From assembly GCF_002563925.1 (NCBI RefSeq), contig NZ_PDJD01000001.1, forward strand, positions 310,001-374,000: DNA of 64,000 nucleotides, in the 5' to 3' direction. Each line of letters begins with the position of its first letter. Position 1 is the stretch's first letter. Positions 24,159-33,868 of the stretch are shown piece after piece. Below the pieces are notes generated by a model. It did not search any database, was not told where the DNA came from, and saw only the letters and a list, made by a program, of their open reading frames with translations. This DNA is from Serinibacter salmoneus (GTDB lineage Bacteria > Actinomycetota > Actinomycetes > Actinomycetales > Beutenbergiaceae). Made by a program: the position numbers and the translations under genes.

Positions 24159-25655
24159 GTGGGCCGGACCCCCACCCTGCGCGGCAAACTGACCCTGGTG
24201 ACGGCCGGGGCGCTCGCGGTGGCGCTCGCGGTCGGGGCGGCCGTGCTGGTCGCCCTGCTGCAGGCCGCGAGGATCTCTGCGCTGGACGGGGTGGTGACCC
24301 AGCGTGCGGCGGTGGTGGCCACCCTGGTGGCGACCGACCGGATGCCGCAGACCCTGGACTCCCAGTTCGGCGAGGTGGTGCAGGTCCTGGACGCGCAGGG
24401 CTCGGTGGTGGCGACCACCTCGAACGCCTCCCTCACGTTGCCGGCGGTGACGCCCGAGGTGGCGTTGCACCTGGTCGCGGCCTCGGTGGACGAGGCGGGT
24501 GGGCCGTCGGGCGCTGGCGTGGACGGCGCAGCCGGCATCGAGGACGCCGTGACGGTGGTGCGCGCGGACAGTCCCTACGGCGGCGCCTCCCGCGTGGCAG
24601 GGGTCGCGGTGCCCTCGCCCGACGGCGCCCGGCTGGTGGTGGCCGCGACCCCGCTGCGGGACGTGGCCGAGACGGTGCGCACCCTCGTGGTTGCGTTCCT
24701 GCTGGTGGTCCCGGTGCTGGTGGCGGGGCTCGCGGCCGGGGTGTGGCACGTGCTCGGGCGCGCCCTGCGCCCGGTGGAGGACCTGCGGGTGGCGGCGGAC
24801 GCCGTCGCCTCCTCCGGCGGTGCGGGTGTGCTCCCGGTGCCGGAGTCGGGGGAGCTGGCCGCCCTGGCCACCACGCTGAACGCGATGCTGACGCGGTTGG
24901 ACGAGGCGGCGGCGGCCTCCCGCGCGGCGGCCGAGCGCGAGCGGGTGGCGGCCGACGGGGCGCGGCGGGCGGCGCAGCGGCAGCGGGACTTCGTGGCCGA
25001 TGCCGCGCACGAGCTGCGCTCCCCGATCGCCTCGCTCAGCGCGGAGCTGGAGGTCGCCCAGCAGCACCCGCAGGCCTACCCGCGCGAGGAACTGGTGGCG
25101 GATCTGGCGGCGGACGTGGCGCGGATGCGGGTGCTTGTGGAGGACCTGCTGCTGCTGGCGCGGGTGGGCGTGCGACCCCTGGCCTCGCGGGAGTTGGATC
25201 TCGCGGAGGTGGCCCGCGGGGCGGTGCGCGGGGTGGCCGGCGAGGTGGCGGTGCCGGTCGTCGGCGCGGGATCGGCGCGGGGGGATCGCGACGCGAGTGA
25301 CCGGGTGCTGCGCAATCTCGTGGCGAATGCGCTGCGGCACGCAACCGGCGGCGCCGGCGGGGCCAGCGGGGTCGAGGTGGTGGTGGCCGACGGCCTGGTG
25401 AACGTGATCGACGACGGCATCGGCATCCCCCCGGGCGAGCGGGAGCGGGTGTTCGAGCGGTTCGTGCGGCTGGAGGAGGCCCGCGAGCGTGACGCCGGCG
25501 GCTCGGGTCTCGGGCTGGCGATCGCGCGGGAACTCGCGCGGGAGATGGGCGGCGATGTGGTGCTGCGGGGGCGGCCCGACGGCGAATCGGGGCTGTGCGC
25601 GCAGCTGCGGCTGCCGTCGGGTGGCGAGGGGAGATCTACGCCGCCTCAGCGCTGA
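24159..25655 (+). CDS. Sensor histidine kinase
   Basis: 498-residue membrane sensor with two transmembrane helices (LTLVTAGALAVALAVGAAVLVALLQ near 10-35 and VVAFLLVVPVLVAGLAAGVWHVLG near 170-195) flanking an extracytoplasmic sensor of about 140 residues. A HAMP-like linker leads to the dimerisation box DFVADAAHELRSPIASL with the phospho-accepting His. ATP-binding motifs: NLVANALRHA (N box), VIDDGIGIPPGERERVFERF (G1/F) and GGSGLGLAIARELA (G2). Start is GTG at 24159 directly after the regulator stop, so translation is coupled. Confidence 0.9.
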   Translation: MGRTPTLRGKLTLVTAGALAVALAVGAAVLVALLQAARISALDGVVTQRAAVVATLVATDRMPQTLDSQFGEVVQVLDAQGSVVATTSNASLTLPAVTPEVALHLVAASVDEAGGPSGAGVDGAAGIEDAVTVVRADSPYGGASRVAGVAVPSPDGARLVVAATPLRDVAETVRTLVVAFLLVVPVLVAGLAAGVWHVLGRALRPVEDLRVAADAVASSGGAGVLPVPESGELAALATTLNAMLTRLDEAAAASRAAAERERVAADGARRAAQRQRDFVADAAHELRSPIASLSAELEVAQQHPQAYPREELVADLAADVARMRVLVEDLLLLARVGVRPLASRELDLAEVARGAVRGVAGEVAVPVVGAGSARGDRDASDRVLRNLVANALRHATGGAGGASGVEVVVADGLVNVIDDGIGIPPGERERVFERFVRLEEARERDAGGSGLGLAIARELAREMGGDVVLRGRPDGESGLCAQLRLPSGGEGRSTPPQR

Positions 25656-25779
25656 CGCGGTCGTGACGCAATTGTGACGCTGTATTGCGTCGGACCGGTG
25701 GCAGGGTGCCACGATGCGTCGTAAGTTTTCTTGACCGGGTTCGCTCGGGGGTCGTCGGTAATGGGGCCGGGGCCGATGC

Positions 25780-28700
25780 GTGGGGAGACTGCGCGTGGGA
25801 GCAAGGACGTCGAGTGGGGCCGAGCGCGGCGGGAGATGCCGCCGCCGAGGCCTCGGTCGCGTAGGTCGGCGCTGGGTCGTCGCGGCGCTGACCACTGCCC
25901 TGATGCTGGTGAGCGGGCCCGCACTCGCGCTGCGCTTCGCGAACGTCTCGGGCGGCACGACCGCGACGCAGTCGTTCCCGCAGGTGGTCTCGGGCTCCTC
26001 GACCGCGGCCCCGGTGACCGCCACCTGGACCCAGCAGAGCCTCGGAGGTTACTTCCAGGATGAAGGAACGGACTCCTGGCCGTGGTCCGGTTCCACGTAC
26101 GCCATGTACAACAACACCCTGCCGTCCAGCCCCACGGCACGTGAACTCGAGGTCTACTCACGAGGTTGCGCCTACCCGAGCGGCACCAGCTACTGCGGCG
26201 GCCGTGGCACCATCACCCTGACCTTCTCCAGCGCGGTGACCGACCCTGTGCTGTACGTCGCGGGCTTCGGCGGGGACTACGGCAGCGTCCAGACCTCAGG
26301 TGTGCTGGACATCGCCTCGGCGACGAACGGCGGGACCCCCACGACCGTCTCCTTTGGGAGCCTGTTCAGCAACAACAACAGCAATGGGTCCTCCACCCTG
26401 CAGATCACACCTACGCGACTGCAGACCAGTGCGACCCGCCCGGGCACGGAGTGCAACAGCAACAGCGGCGGCGACGACCTGAACGGGCGTGCGGGATGCG
26501 GGATGGTGACACTGACGGGCACCATGACGCAGATCACCTTCGACGTCTCGGTGAAACTCAACTCCGCCAGCGCCGGCACGATCTCCTCCAGTGCGAATGC
26601 CTACGACACCATCCGCTACTACGTCGCACTGCAGGACGCGCAGGTGCCGGTCGCGCATCCCGACGAGGTGACCGTGGGCCTGGGGCAGCAGTCCCTGCCG
26701 CTGGATCTCGTCGCGAACGACACCCCGCTCAGCGGCATCCCGTTCGTGCCCTCGAGTGTGCGGTTCCTGGGCACCGGAGGCTTCACGCTGAGCAATGGCA
26801 CCGCCACCCAGGGGTACACCACGGCGGTGCACGACCTCACCGGCACCACCTACCAGATCGCTGCCGACGGCCGCGTCACGGTGACCGCCAACGGCGTGAT
26901 CGGGCCCGTAACCCCACTCACGTACCGTGTCACGGACGAGGCCGGTAACACCACGACCTCCACGCTGTCGGTCACGATCGTCACAGCGCCGATGCAGTGC
27001 GTCGACACCGTCTACAAGCAGACCTTGGGTGCCATCCAGATCATCCCGACGGCGGAGGTGACGGGCTCGGGTACCTACACGCCGACCCGATACATCACCT
27101 ACCCGACCCAGGCCGAGGCGACGTCGAACGCGCTGGGCGTGGCACCGAACGGGACCCGTTTCTACATGACCGGCACGTGGAGCGGAACCGAGGGCGGCAG
27201 CGTGATCTGGTTCGACTCCACCACCGGCCAGTGGGGCCACCAGGCCGCGACGGGCGCCTCGACAGCGCTGGCCGGGGCAGTGAACCCGGTGAACGGCAAC
27301 TACTACTACGGGACGGTGGACCGGGGGGCGCCGCTGTACATGGTCGATCACAGCACCGGCGCGGTCAGCGTGGTCGGGCTGATGCCAGGAAGTGGTACCC
27401 CCGGGCTCAACGGCGACATCGCCTTCACCTCCACCGGTGACCTCCTCGTCGTCGCGGGGCTCGGCACCGTCAGCGCGCTTCGTATGGTGACGGCCGCCGA
27501 TCTTGCGCAGGGCGTGAGCACCCAGGTGCTCCCCTCGACCACGATCCCCACGAGTCTCACGCATGTCGGCGTCGGTATCGCCTTCGATGAGCACGGCTAC
27601 CTGTACACCCTCTCCTCGGGCGATGGGCTGCGCCGGATCGACCCGCTCTCGGCGCAGGTCCTGGCCGGCCCCCGCGTCATCAGCGGAGGGAGCTACGACA
27701 TGTCGGGCTGTGGCTTCCCGCCGACACTCACCCTGCGCAAGGACGTCACGCAGCGCATCGACCCGAGCGATCAGTTCCAGCTCAGCATCGCGAGCGCCTG
27801 GACGACCACGCAGAGTGCGACGACGACCGACTCCGTGAACGGTGTGCAGGCAGCCACCGTCAACACGATCCTCGTGCCGGGACGCACCTACACGCTTGCC
27901 GAGGCGGCCGCCGGCACCACGACTCTGGATACCTACGCGAGCAGTTACGCGTGCGTGGACGCCACCACCGGCAACCCGCTCGACTCCGGCGCGGGCACGT
28001 CCTTCACCTTCTCCCGTGCGCAGACGGCGGGCCTGGCCGTGGTCTGCACGTTCACCAACGAGCCGCCACCGCCGGAGCTGACCACCACGAAGTCGCTCCT
28101 GGAGGTCAACGATGAGGCCGCCACCGTGGATCAGGAGGTCGCCGCGGGCGACGAGCTGACCTACCGGATCGGCGTCACCAACGCGGGCAGCACGCCGGGC
28201 ACCGTCACGCTGACCGAGACCGTGCCCGTGAACAGCGCCTACACCGGTGCCGGCTGGACCTGCCTCCCCAATGCCCAGGCGGGGAGTACCTGCACGACCG
28301 CCGTCACGGTGGCCGCGCTGGGATCGGCGTCCGCGGACTTCGAGGTGACCCTCGTCGACCCCCTGCCCTCCGGCACGTTGAGCATCGTGAACACGGTGAC
28401 CGCGACCTACGACGGGCAGGACGTCTGCGCCGAGGACGGTTGCACCGTGACCACCCCCACCGTCGCCACCCCGGTCGTGACGAAGGACCTCGTCCGCTTC
28501 GGCACGACCGTCGGGGAGTTCGACGTCGAGCCAGGCTTCACCGCGGATCCCGGCGTCGAGTTGATCTACGAGATCTCCGTGACGAATGCGGGCAATCCGA
28601 CGACGGCGCCCGTCACCCTGACCGAGACCGTCCCGGTGGGTACCACCTACTCGGGCACCGGCTGGACATGCACGCCGGACGGGTCAGCAGGCAACGTGTG

Positions 28701-29859
28701 CACCTATGACGTCCCCCCGCCCGTGGCACCAGGTGAGACGGTGGAGTTCCGCGTCACCGTGGACGATCCGCTGGACCCGGCCGTCAACGAGATCGTGAAC
28801 ACGGTGACCGCGACGTACGACGGGCAGGAGGTCTGCGCCGAGGACGGCTGCACCGTGACCACCCCGCTGTCGCCCGCGTGGACCCTGACGAAGGTGGCGA
28901 GCCTCGCCGGGTCACCGCTGACCGACCTCGACACCGTGCGTCCGGGCGATGTGATCACCTACACTGTCACGGCCACCGCGCTGCGGGGCACCGTCACCGA
29001 GATCGACCTCGTGGACGAACTCGGGGACGTGCTCGACGACGCCACCCTGGTACCCGAATCCATCGCGCTGACGGTGGGCGGGGTCTCGCAGACAGCGCCC
29101 GAGGTGACCGGCACCGCGCCGGACCAGCAGCTCCTGGCCGAGGTCGCCACCCTGACCGCCCCCGACTCGGCGGTGCTCACCTACCAGGTGACGATCGACG
29201 CGGACGCGTGGACCGCCGTCGTCGGCAATGTGGCCACGGGCAGCGCCAACGAGACACCGCCGGTGCAGTGCGCGGCGGGCGGACCGGTCGTGTTCGGCCC
29301 CACACCCACCGGATGCTTCGTCACCCTGCACACGCCCGCCTACCTGCTGCTGCAGAAGTTGGGGCAGGGGATCAACGGGGAGACCCCGATGGATGGCGCC
29401 GCCTTCGCGGTCTTCGAGGACGACGGCGGAGCCCCGGGTCAGGAGATCACCGATCCGGGCGTGGAGCCCGGTGGGGAGTCCGGTGAGGCGAGCGGCCTAT
29501 TCACGATCGCGAGCCTGTCGGCCGGCACGTACTGGCTGCGCGAGACCCAGGCCCCGGCGGGACACAACCTGCTCGCGCAGGACGTGCAGTTCACCGTGGC
29601 CATCGACTACGACGCCGACCCCGTCACGACCACGGTGACGATCGCTCCCGGCACGCCCCAGGTGACGGCGTCGGTGGACGCCGAGGGCACGTGGACGATC
29701 CAGGTCACCGACACCACCCCCTTCGATCTACCGCTGGCCGGCGGTCCGGGGACCCACCGCGTCACCCTGACCGGCCTGGCATTGCTCGCCGGGGCCGCCC
29801 TCGCTCTCCTGGTGCGCCTGCGGCGCCCGGGACACGGGGAGGTGAGGCCCACGCCATGA
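25780..29859 (+). CDS. Pilus tip adhesin-like giant surface protein with LPLAGG sorting signal
   Basis: 1359-residue secreted protein. An Arg-rich N-terminus leads into a signal helix (RRWVVAALTTALMLVSGPALA). Then: a novel N-terminal domain with paired cysteines (RGCAYPSGTSYCGG), a CshA-like beta domain (VANDTPLSG...TYRVTDEAGNTTTST, about 300-400), a propeller-like stretch (about 420-640), a prealbumin-like domain ending VVCTFTNEPP (about 645-765), two DUF11-type repeats (about 766-890 and 896-1030) that end in near-identical NTVTATYDGQ.VCAEDGCTVTTP, an isopeptide-type domain (about 1033-1184) and a Cna_B domain with YWLRETQAPAGHNLL (about 1186-1314). It ends LPLAGG (from 1317), a membrane helix and basic tail; Ala replaces the usual Thr of LPxTG. 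First gene of the pilus operon; probably the tip or adhesive subunit. Start is GTG 25780. Confidence 0.82.
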   Translation: MGRLRVGARTSSGAERGGRCRRRGLGRVGRRWVVAALTTALMLVSGPALALRFANVSGGTTATQSFPQVVSGSSTAAPVTATWTQQSLGGYFQDEGTDSWPWSGSTYAMYNNTLPSSPTARELEVYSRGCAYPSGTSYCGGRGTITLTFSSAVTDPVLYVAGFGGDYGSVQTSGVLDIASATNGGTPTTVSFGSLFSNNNSNGSSTLQITPTRLQTSATRPGTECNSNSGGDDLNGRAGCGMVTLTGTMTQITFDVSVKLNSASAGTISSSANAYDTIRYYVALQDAQVPVAHPDEVTVGLGQQSLPLDLVANDTPLSGIPFVPSSVRFLGTGGFTLSNGTATQGYTTAVHDLTGTTYQIAADGRVTVTANGVIGPVTPLTYRVTDEAGNTTTSTLSVTIVTAPMQCVDTVYKQTLGAIQIIPTAEVTGSGTYTPTRYITYPTQAEATSNALGVAPNGTRFYMTGTWSGTEGGSVIWFDSTTGQWGHQAATGASTALAGAVNPVNGNYYYGTVDRGAPLYMVDHSTGAVSVVGLMPGSGTPGLNGDIAFTSTGDLLVVAGLGTVSALRMVTAADLAQGVSTQVLPSTTIPTSLTHVGVGIAFDEHGYLYTLSSGDGLRRIDPLSAQVLAGPRVISGGSYDMSGCGFPPTLTLRKDVTQRIDPSDQFQLSIASAWTTTQSATTTDSVNGVQAATVNTILVPGRTYTLAEAAAGTTTLDTYASSYACVDATTGNPLDSGAGTSFTFSRAQTAGLAVVCTFTNEPPPPELTTTKSLLEVNDEAATVDQEVAAGDELTYRIGVTNAGSTPGTVTLTETVPVNSAYTGAGWTCLPNAQAGSTCTTAVTVAALGSASADFEVTLVDPLPSGTLSIVNTVTATYDGQDVCAEDGCTVTTPTVATPVVTKDLVRFGTTVGEFDVEPGFTADPGVELIYEISVTNAGNPTTAPVTLTETVPVGTTYSGTGWTCTPDGSAGNVCTYDVPPPVAPGETVEFRVTVDDPLDPAVNEIVNTVTATYDGQEVCAEDGCTVTTPLSPAWTLTKVASLAGSPLTDLDTVRPGDVITYTVTATALRGTVTEIDLVDELGDVLDDATLVPESIALTVGGVSQTAPEVTGTAPDQQLLAEVATLTAPDSAVLTYQVTIDADAWTAVVGNVATGSANETPPVQCAAGGPVVFGPTPTGCFVTLHTPAYLLLQKLGQGINGETPMDGAAFAVFEDDGGAPGQEITDPGVEPGGESGEASGLFTIASLSAGTYWLRETQAPAGHNLLAQDVQFTVAIDYDADPVTTTVTIAPGTPQVTASVDAEGTWTIQVTDTTPFDLPLAGGPGTHRVTLTGLALLAGAALALLVRLRRPGHGEVRPTP

Positions 29860-29984
29860 CCTGCGGCACCACGTGCCACCGCGACCCTGCGAGGTGTACA
29901 GGGCCACCGTGAGCACCCGTCTCATTCCTTTGACCTGATCCCTTCGACCCGGGCAACGACGCCCCCCGTACCAAGGAGAAGCCC
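29860..29984 (+). other. Gap between pilus genes
   Basis: 125 nt between the tip adhesin and the major pilin. It carries the pilin ribosome site (AAGGAG, about 29972-29977). No terminator is evident, so read-through from the adhesin gene is likely, but a separate promoter for the more abundant pilin cannot be excluded. Confidence 0.4.
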
Positions 29985-31514
29985 ATGAGAACGTCCATCC
30001 ACCGCAGGCTGTGGGGTGGGGCCGTGGCCCTGCTCGCCGCGGCCGGCCTCACCCTCGGAGCAGGCGTGGCCGCCACCGCCGCGCCGATCATCGATCAGAC
30101 GACCGGCACCCTGCACGTCCTGAAGCACGAGACCCCCGGCGGAGCCGCGGGCGACGGGACGGCGCTGACACCCGCCCCGGGCACACCGACCATCGACGGT
30201 GTCGTGTTCACGATCACCCAACTCGACTACGACCTGAACACGAACGCCGGATGGACCGATCTCGCGGCGCTCGAGGGCGACGTGGATGCCGCCCTTGTCC
30301 TCGGCGGTGGGTACACCAGTTCGGTGGAGACCGGAGCGGCCGGCACCGCGGGTGAGGCGCTGTTCGAGAACATCCCGGTCGGTGCCTACCTCGTGAAGGA
30401 GACCGACACGCCTCCTGGTGTCACCGCAGCGGCCCCGTTCATCGTCACCGTGCCGATCACGAACCCCGATAGCACCGACGAGTGGCTCTACGACGTCTAC
30501 GTCTACCCGAAGAATGCCGTCACCGAGGCGCCGGAGAAGACCGTCTCGGACGCGTCGGCCGCAGGTCTGGGCGACCCCGTGGTCTACACGATCACCTCGG
30601 AGATCCCGGACCTGAACACTGGTCAGTCCATCGACTTGTACGCTGTGCGTGACACCCTGGCGCCACAGTTGACGCTCACGGGAGTGACGGTGGCCTTCGT
30701 CGGCACGCAGACCGGTGCCCCGCTGGACACTGCGGACTACGTGGTGACACCGACGCCGCCTGCCGCGGGGGCGGACGTGATCGTGAAGTTCACAGCGTCC
30801 GGCCTCGGGAAGCTCACGGCGAACCAGGACCTCCAGGTGGCGACGACGATCACCACCTTTGTCAACGAGGTCTCCGCCACGGGGATCATCGCCAACGCGC
30901 CGGCGCTCTACCCCAACGGCCCGTCCTGGGGTCCGGACATCACCACGCCGGCGCCCGATCCGGCGTCCCCGGGCGTCCCGGGCACCCCCGTGGAGACCCG
31001 GTGGGGGAACATCTCCCTGACGAAGGTCTCGGCCGGTACCGATGACGGATTGCCGGGAGCCTCATTCCAGGTCTACACGTCCCGGGAGGCGGCCATCGAG
31101 GGGGACCCGAACGAGGCGGTGGCAGCGGATGACGACGGCGACCCGGCGACGCCGCCGGTGACCACCTTCACTACCGGCACAGACGGACTCCTCACCATCT
31201 CGGGTCTGCGGTACAGCGAGTTCGCTGACGGCGAGGCGATCGTGGCGCCGGGTGAGCCCCAGACGTACTGGCTGCGTGAGATCACGGCCCCAGACGAACA
31301 CGAACTGCTTGCCGAGCCGTACGGCCCGATCACCGTGGACGGTGTCCCGGTCGACGGCGAACTCGAGATCGAGAACGCACCGGCGAACGGCGGTTTCGAG
31401 CTGCCCTTCACCGGTGCCACCGGTCAGTGGATGTACCCCGCCGCGGGTGCTCTGCTGCTCGCCGGTGCCGGTCTGGTGCTCGTGGCGCGCAACCGCCGCA
31501 AGGTGCAGCACTGA
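29985..31514 (+). CDS. Major pilin subunit, SpaA/FimP type
   Basis: 509-residue pilus backbone protein. After the signal peptide (LWGGAVALLAAAGLTLGAGVAATAAP) come the hallmarks of sortase-linked pilins: the pilin motif YDVYVYPKN with Y174 and a Lys that joins the next subunit, a fimbrial D2-type isopeptide domain (about 185-310, PEKTVSDASAAGLGDPVVYTITSEIP), a Cna_B domain (about 335-465) with the E-box YWLREITAPDEHELL near 428, then LPFTG at 473-477, a helix (MYPAAGALLLAGAGLVLVARN) and a basic tail. The adjacent class C sortase polymerises it through the LPFTG Thr and pilin-motif Lys. Confidence 0.92.
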   Translation: MRTSIHRRLWGGAVALLAAAGLTLGAGVAATAAPIIDQTTGTLHVLKHETPGGAAGDGTALTPAPGTPTIDGVVFTITQLDYDLNTNAGWTDLAALEGDVDAALVLGGGYTSSVETGAAGTAGEALFENIPVGAYLVKETDTPPGVTAAAPFIVTVPITNPDSTDEWLYDVYVYPKNAVTEAPEKTVSDASAAGLGDPVVYTITSEIPDLNTGQSIDLYAVRDTLAPQLTLTGVTVAFVGTQTGAPLDTADYVVTPTPPAAGADVIVKFTASGLGKLTANQDLQVATTITTFVNEVSATGIIANAPALYPNGPSWGPDITTPAPDPASPGVPGTPVETRWGNISLTKVSAGTDDGLPGASFQVYTSREAAIEGDPNEAVAADDDGDPATPPVTTFTTGTDGLLTISGLRYSEFADGEAIVAPGEPQTYWLREITAPDEHELLAEPYGPITVDGVPVDGELEIENAPANGGFELPFTGATGQWMYPAAGALLLAGAGLVLVARNRRKVQH

Positions 31515-31656
31515 GCGGCCGCCACGCACTCGTCGCCGGCAGCAGCCGGTGACGTGAGGTAGCCGGGTGCGCCGGGGGTCCCACGACCTCCGGCGCACCG
31601 CGGCCCCCACCCACAGCCCAGACCATCCACCACCCCCGCACCGACCTGGAGGCGAC

Positions 31657-32580
31657 GTGAGCGCATCGACCCCGCTGCTGCGGTTCACCCGCGGCGCGCG
31701 CCCGCGACCCTCGCCGGGTGCCGTGCTGATCGCTCTTATGGCGATCGCCGGCCTGGTGGTGGTGATGTACCCCGCGATCGCGAGCTGGTTCTCCGCCCGC
31801 GCGCAGTCCAGCACCGTGGCGGCGTACGCGAATGAGATCGCCTCGACTCCGAGCGAGGTGCTCACGGACACGCTCGCGCAGGCCCAGGAGTACAACGCCG
31901 CGATCCCCGAGATCCTGCTGACCGACCCCTACACCCTCGATGATGCGATGTCCGGGCGCGGCGGAGCGTACGAGACCTATGAGGAGCAACTCCGGCTCGC
32001 GTCCGACACCCGCGAGTCCCCGCCCATGGCACGCATCCGGATTCCCACGATCGACGTGAACCTGCCCGTCTACCACGGCACCGAGGACATGGTGCTGGAA
32101 CGCGGCGCCGGGCACCTGTTCGGCTCGTCGCTGCCGGTGGGTGGCGAGGGCACGCACTCGGTGATCACCGCCCATGCGGGCCTCGTGGAGGCGACGATGT
32201 TCGATCACCTCGTCGACGTCGCCGAGGGCGACGAGATTCTCATCGACGTGATGGGGGAGCAGCTGACCTACCGGGTGACCGGCTCCGAGACCGTGCTGCC
32301 CACCGAGGTCTCCTCGCTGCGGCTGGAGCCAGGGGAGGACCTGCTGACACTGGTGACCTGCACCCCGATCGGCGTCAACTCCCACCGCCTGCTGGTTCAC
32401 GCCGAGCGCGTGGCGGTGCCGCAGGAGTCCGCTGAGCCGAGCACCACGCAACTCTCCGACGGGACCGGTGGCCCCGGTTTCCCGTGGTGGGCCGTGCAAC
32501 TCGCCGGCGGGGTCGCACTGATCCTCGCCGTGGTCACGCTCGCCGAGCGCGCGGGTGGACGCCGTCGCCCGACCTCCTGA
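31657..32580 (+). CDS. srtC: Class C (pilin-polymerising) sortase
   Basis: 307-residue membrane transpeptidase. N-terminal helix GAVLIALMAIAGLVVVMYPAIASW and C-terminal helix WAVQLAGGVALILAVVTLAERA give the two anchors typical of class C. The lid motif DPY (LLTDPYTLDDA) that plugs the active site is present. Catalytic residues are H173 (VITAHAGL), C235 (TLVTCTPIG, the TLxTC box) and R244 (NSHRLLV). Start is GTG 31657, 6 nt after a GGAGG ribosome site; longer frames are not supported. Third gene of the pilus operon; builds the covalent pilus from the neighbouring pilin. Confidence 0.93.
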   Translation: MSASTPLLRFTRGARPRPSPGAVLIALMAIAGLVVVMYPAIASWFSARAQSSTVAAYANEIASTPSEVLTDTLAQAQEYNAAIPEILLTDPYTLDDAMSGRGGAYETYEEQLRLASDTRESPPMARIRIPTIDVNLPVYHGTEDMVLERGAGHLFGSSLPVGGEGTHSVITAHAGLVEATMFDHLVDVAEGDEILIDVMGEQLTYRVTGSETVLPTEVSSLRLEPGEDLLTLVTCTPIGVNSHRLLVHAERVAVPQESAEPSTTQLSDGTGGPGFPWWAVQLAGGVALILAVVTLAERAGGRRRPTS

Positions 32581-32605
32581 CGCAAGCCCGACGCCTGGGG
32601 CTGAC

Positions 32606-32965
32606 TCAGCCCTTCGGCTCGCGCAGGATCGAGGTCATCTTCTTGCCGCGGGCCACCTCGTCCACGAGCTTGTCCATCCAACGGATCTGCTGCATCAGCG
32701 GGTCGGAGATCTCCTCCACCCGCACCCCGCAGATCACGCCGGTGATGAGGTCGGCGTGCGGGTTCATCGCCGGGGCCTGCGCGAAGAACTCCTCCATGGT
32801 GCGCTCGTCGGCATTGGCCTCGGCCAGCCCCTCGTCGTCGTACCCCGTCAGCCACGTCAGCACCTGATGCAACTCGGCGACCGTGTGGTCCTTCTTCTCC
32901 ACCTTGGTCACGTAGTGCGGATAGATGCTGGCGAAGCTCGTGTCGTAGATGCGGTGCCGGGTCAT
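32606..32965 (-). CDS. DUF2200 family protein
   Basis: 119-residue cytoplasmic protein matching the DUF2200 family throughout (RIYDTSFASIYPHYVTKVEKKDHTVAELHQVLTWLTGY, then DLITGVICGVRVEEISDPLMQQIRWMDKLVDEVARGKKM). Function is unknown; the N-terminus is His/Tyr-rich and highly conserved in the family, so a small-molecule or metal-binding role is possible. A GGAGA ribosome site precedes the ATG at 32965. A 15-nt palindrome (32598-32612) lies on its stop codon, facing the convergent sortase gene. Confidence 0.8.
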   Translation of the reverse strand: MTRHRIYDTSFASIYPHYVTKVEKKDHTVAELHQVLTWLTGYDDEGLAEANADERTMEEFFAQAPAMNPHADLITGVICGVRVEEISDPLMQQIRWMDKLVDEVARGKKMTSILREPKG

Positions 32966-33013
32966 CGTCGTCTCCTCGGTCCTCTGGTCGCTCGGTCGGT
33001 GCTGACGCGCACC

Positions 33014-33868
33014 CTACTGCGACGGGACTGCCGGGATCTTGATCTCCTCGACAACCGCCCCGGACTCGTCGATGAGGGTGATGGCGACCGCGTCGACAGA
33101 CTCGGCGCCGGAGCCCTCCTGGGGCCACCACGCCAGGGCGAACCCCTCGGCCACCGTGGCATCGACCTCGAACCCGGAGCCGAGGGTGAGAACCACCCGC
33201 TCGACGTCGTCGGCGACCTGTGCCCCGAAGACCACGGCGTCCCATGCGAATCCCGGTTGTCCCGCAGCGGCGTGGTGCGTCGCCTGACTGAGATGCCAGT
33301 TCCCGATGGTCTCGCCCGTGTCGAGGTCGGTGAGGCGAGTGGTCGCACGCATGCCGCCCCAGCCGGACTCCGCCGTGAGGCAGGTGCTCCACGCCTCACT
33401 CCCGGCGGAGAGCACGAGCACCGCCTCGCCGCGCTGCTCGGCGGCCACAGGCTGCAGGTCGTCCACTCGCGGTGGGTCGGGGTGTGTGGCGCCGCCTCGG
33501 TCGATCCCGTCCTGTGAACGGTCGGCCGCGCAGGCGTACTCGGCCCACGCGGAGAGGTCGGATGCCGCTACAGGGGCAGGGTCGGGAACCCATCCGGCAT
33601 GCGCCACCGGTGCGGTCGGCCCGGAGGGCCACAGGACGACGGCACCGGTCACCGCGGCGGCCAGGCCGAGCCCGGCGAGGGACCACCTGCGGCGGCGGGT
33701 CCGGCAAAGGTCTCCCGATGTGCCCCGATCGCCGGCGGACTGCTGCTCGTGCTCGATCCGGGACCAGAGCGCGGCGAACGCGGCGTCATCGGCGCCGATC
33801 GCCCGCGCCGTCGACTCTCCTTCTGGCGCTGGATCCAGGTCGCGTAGCAACTCCATCGCGTCAGTCAT
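33014..33868 (-). CDS. Membrane-anchored anti-sigma-like protein
   Basis: 284-residue protein of unrecognised family. Residues 1-60 are cytoplasmic and acidic (MELLRDLDPAPEGE...), then RRRRWSLAGLGLAAAVTGAVVLW is a single membrane helix and the remainder is extracytoplasmic with several Trp and Cys residues. The layout (short cytoplasmic part with LRDLDPAP..., one helix, secreted C-terminal part) and overlap of its start by 8 nt with the upstream ECF sigma gene are typical of a cognate anti-sigma factor or signal-sensing partner. No zinc HxxxCxxC motif is seen, so it is not a ZAS-type anti-sigma factor. The LRDLDP opening is common in actinobacterial CU044_5270-like proteins. Confidence 0.6.
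   Translation of the reverse strand: MTDAMELLRDLDPAPEGESTARAIGADDAAFAALWSRIEHEQQSAGDRGTSGDLCRTRRRRWSLAGLGLAAAVTGAVVLWPSGPTAPVAHAGWVPDPAPVAASDLSAWAEYACAADRSQDGIDRGGATHPDPPRVDDLQPVAAEQRGEAVLVLSAGSEAWSTCLTAESGWGGMRATTRLTDLDTGETIGNWHLSQATHHAAAGQPGFAWDAVVFGAQVADDVERVVLTLGSGFEVDATVAEGFALAWWPQEGSGAESVDAVAITLIDESGAVVEEIKIPAVPSQ

Noticed and set aside
25656-25779. Insertion-sequence remnant before the pilus operon
   Set aside because: The gap has no inverted repeats or transposase fragment; base composition is only slightly different from neighbours.
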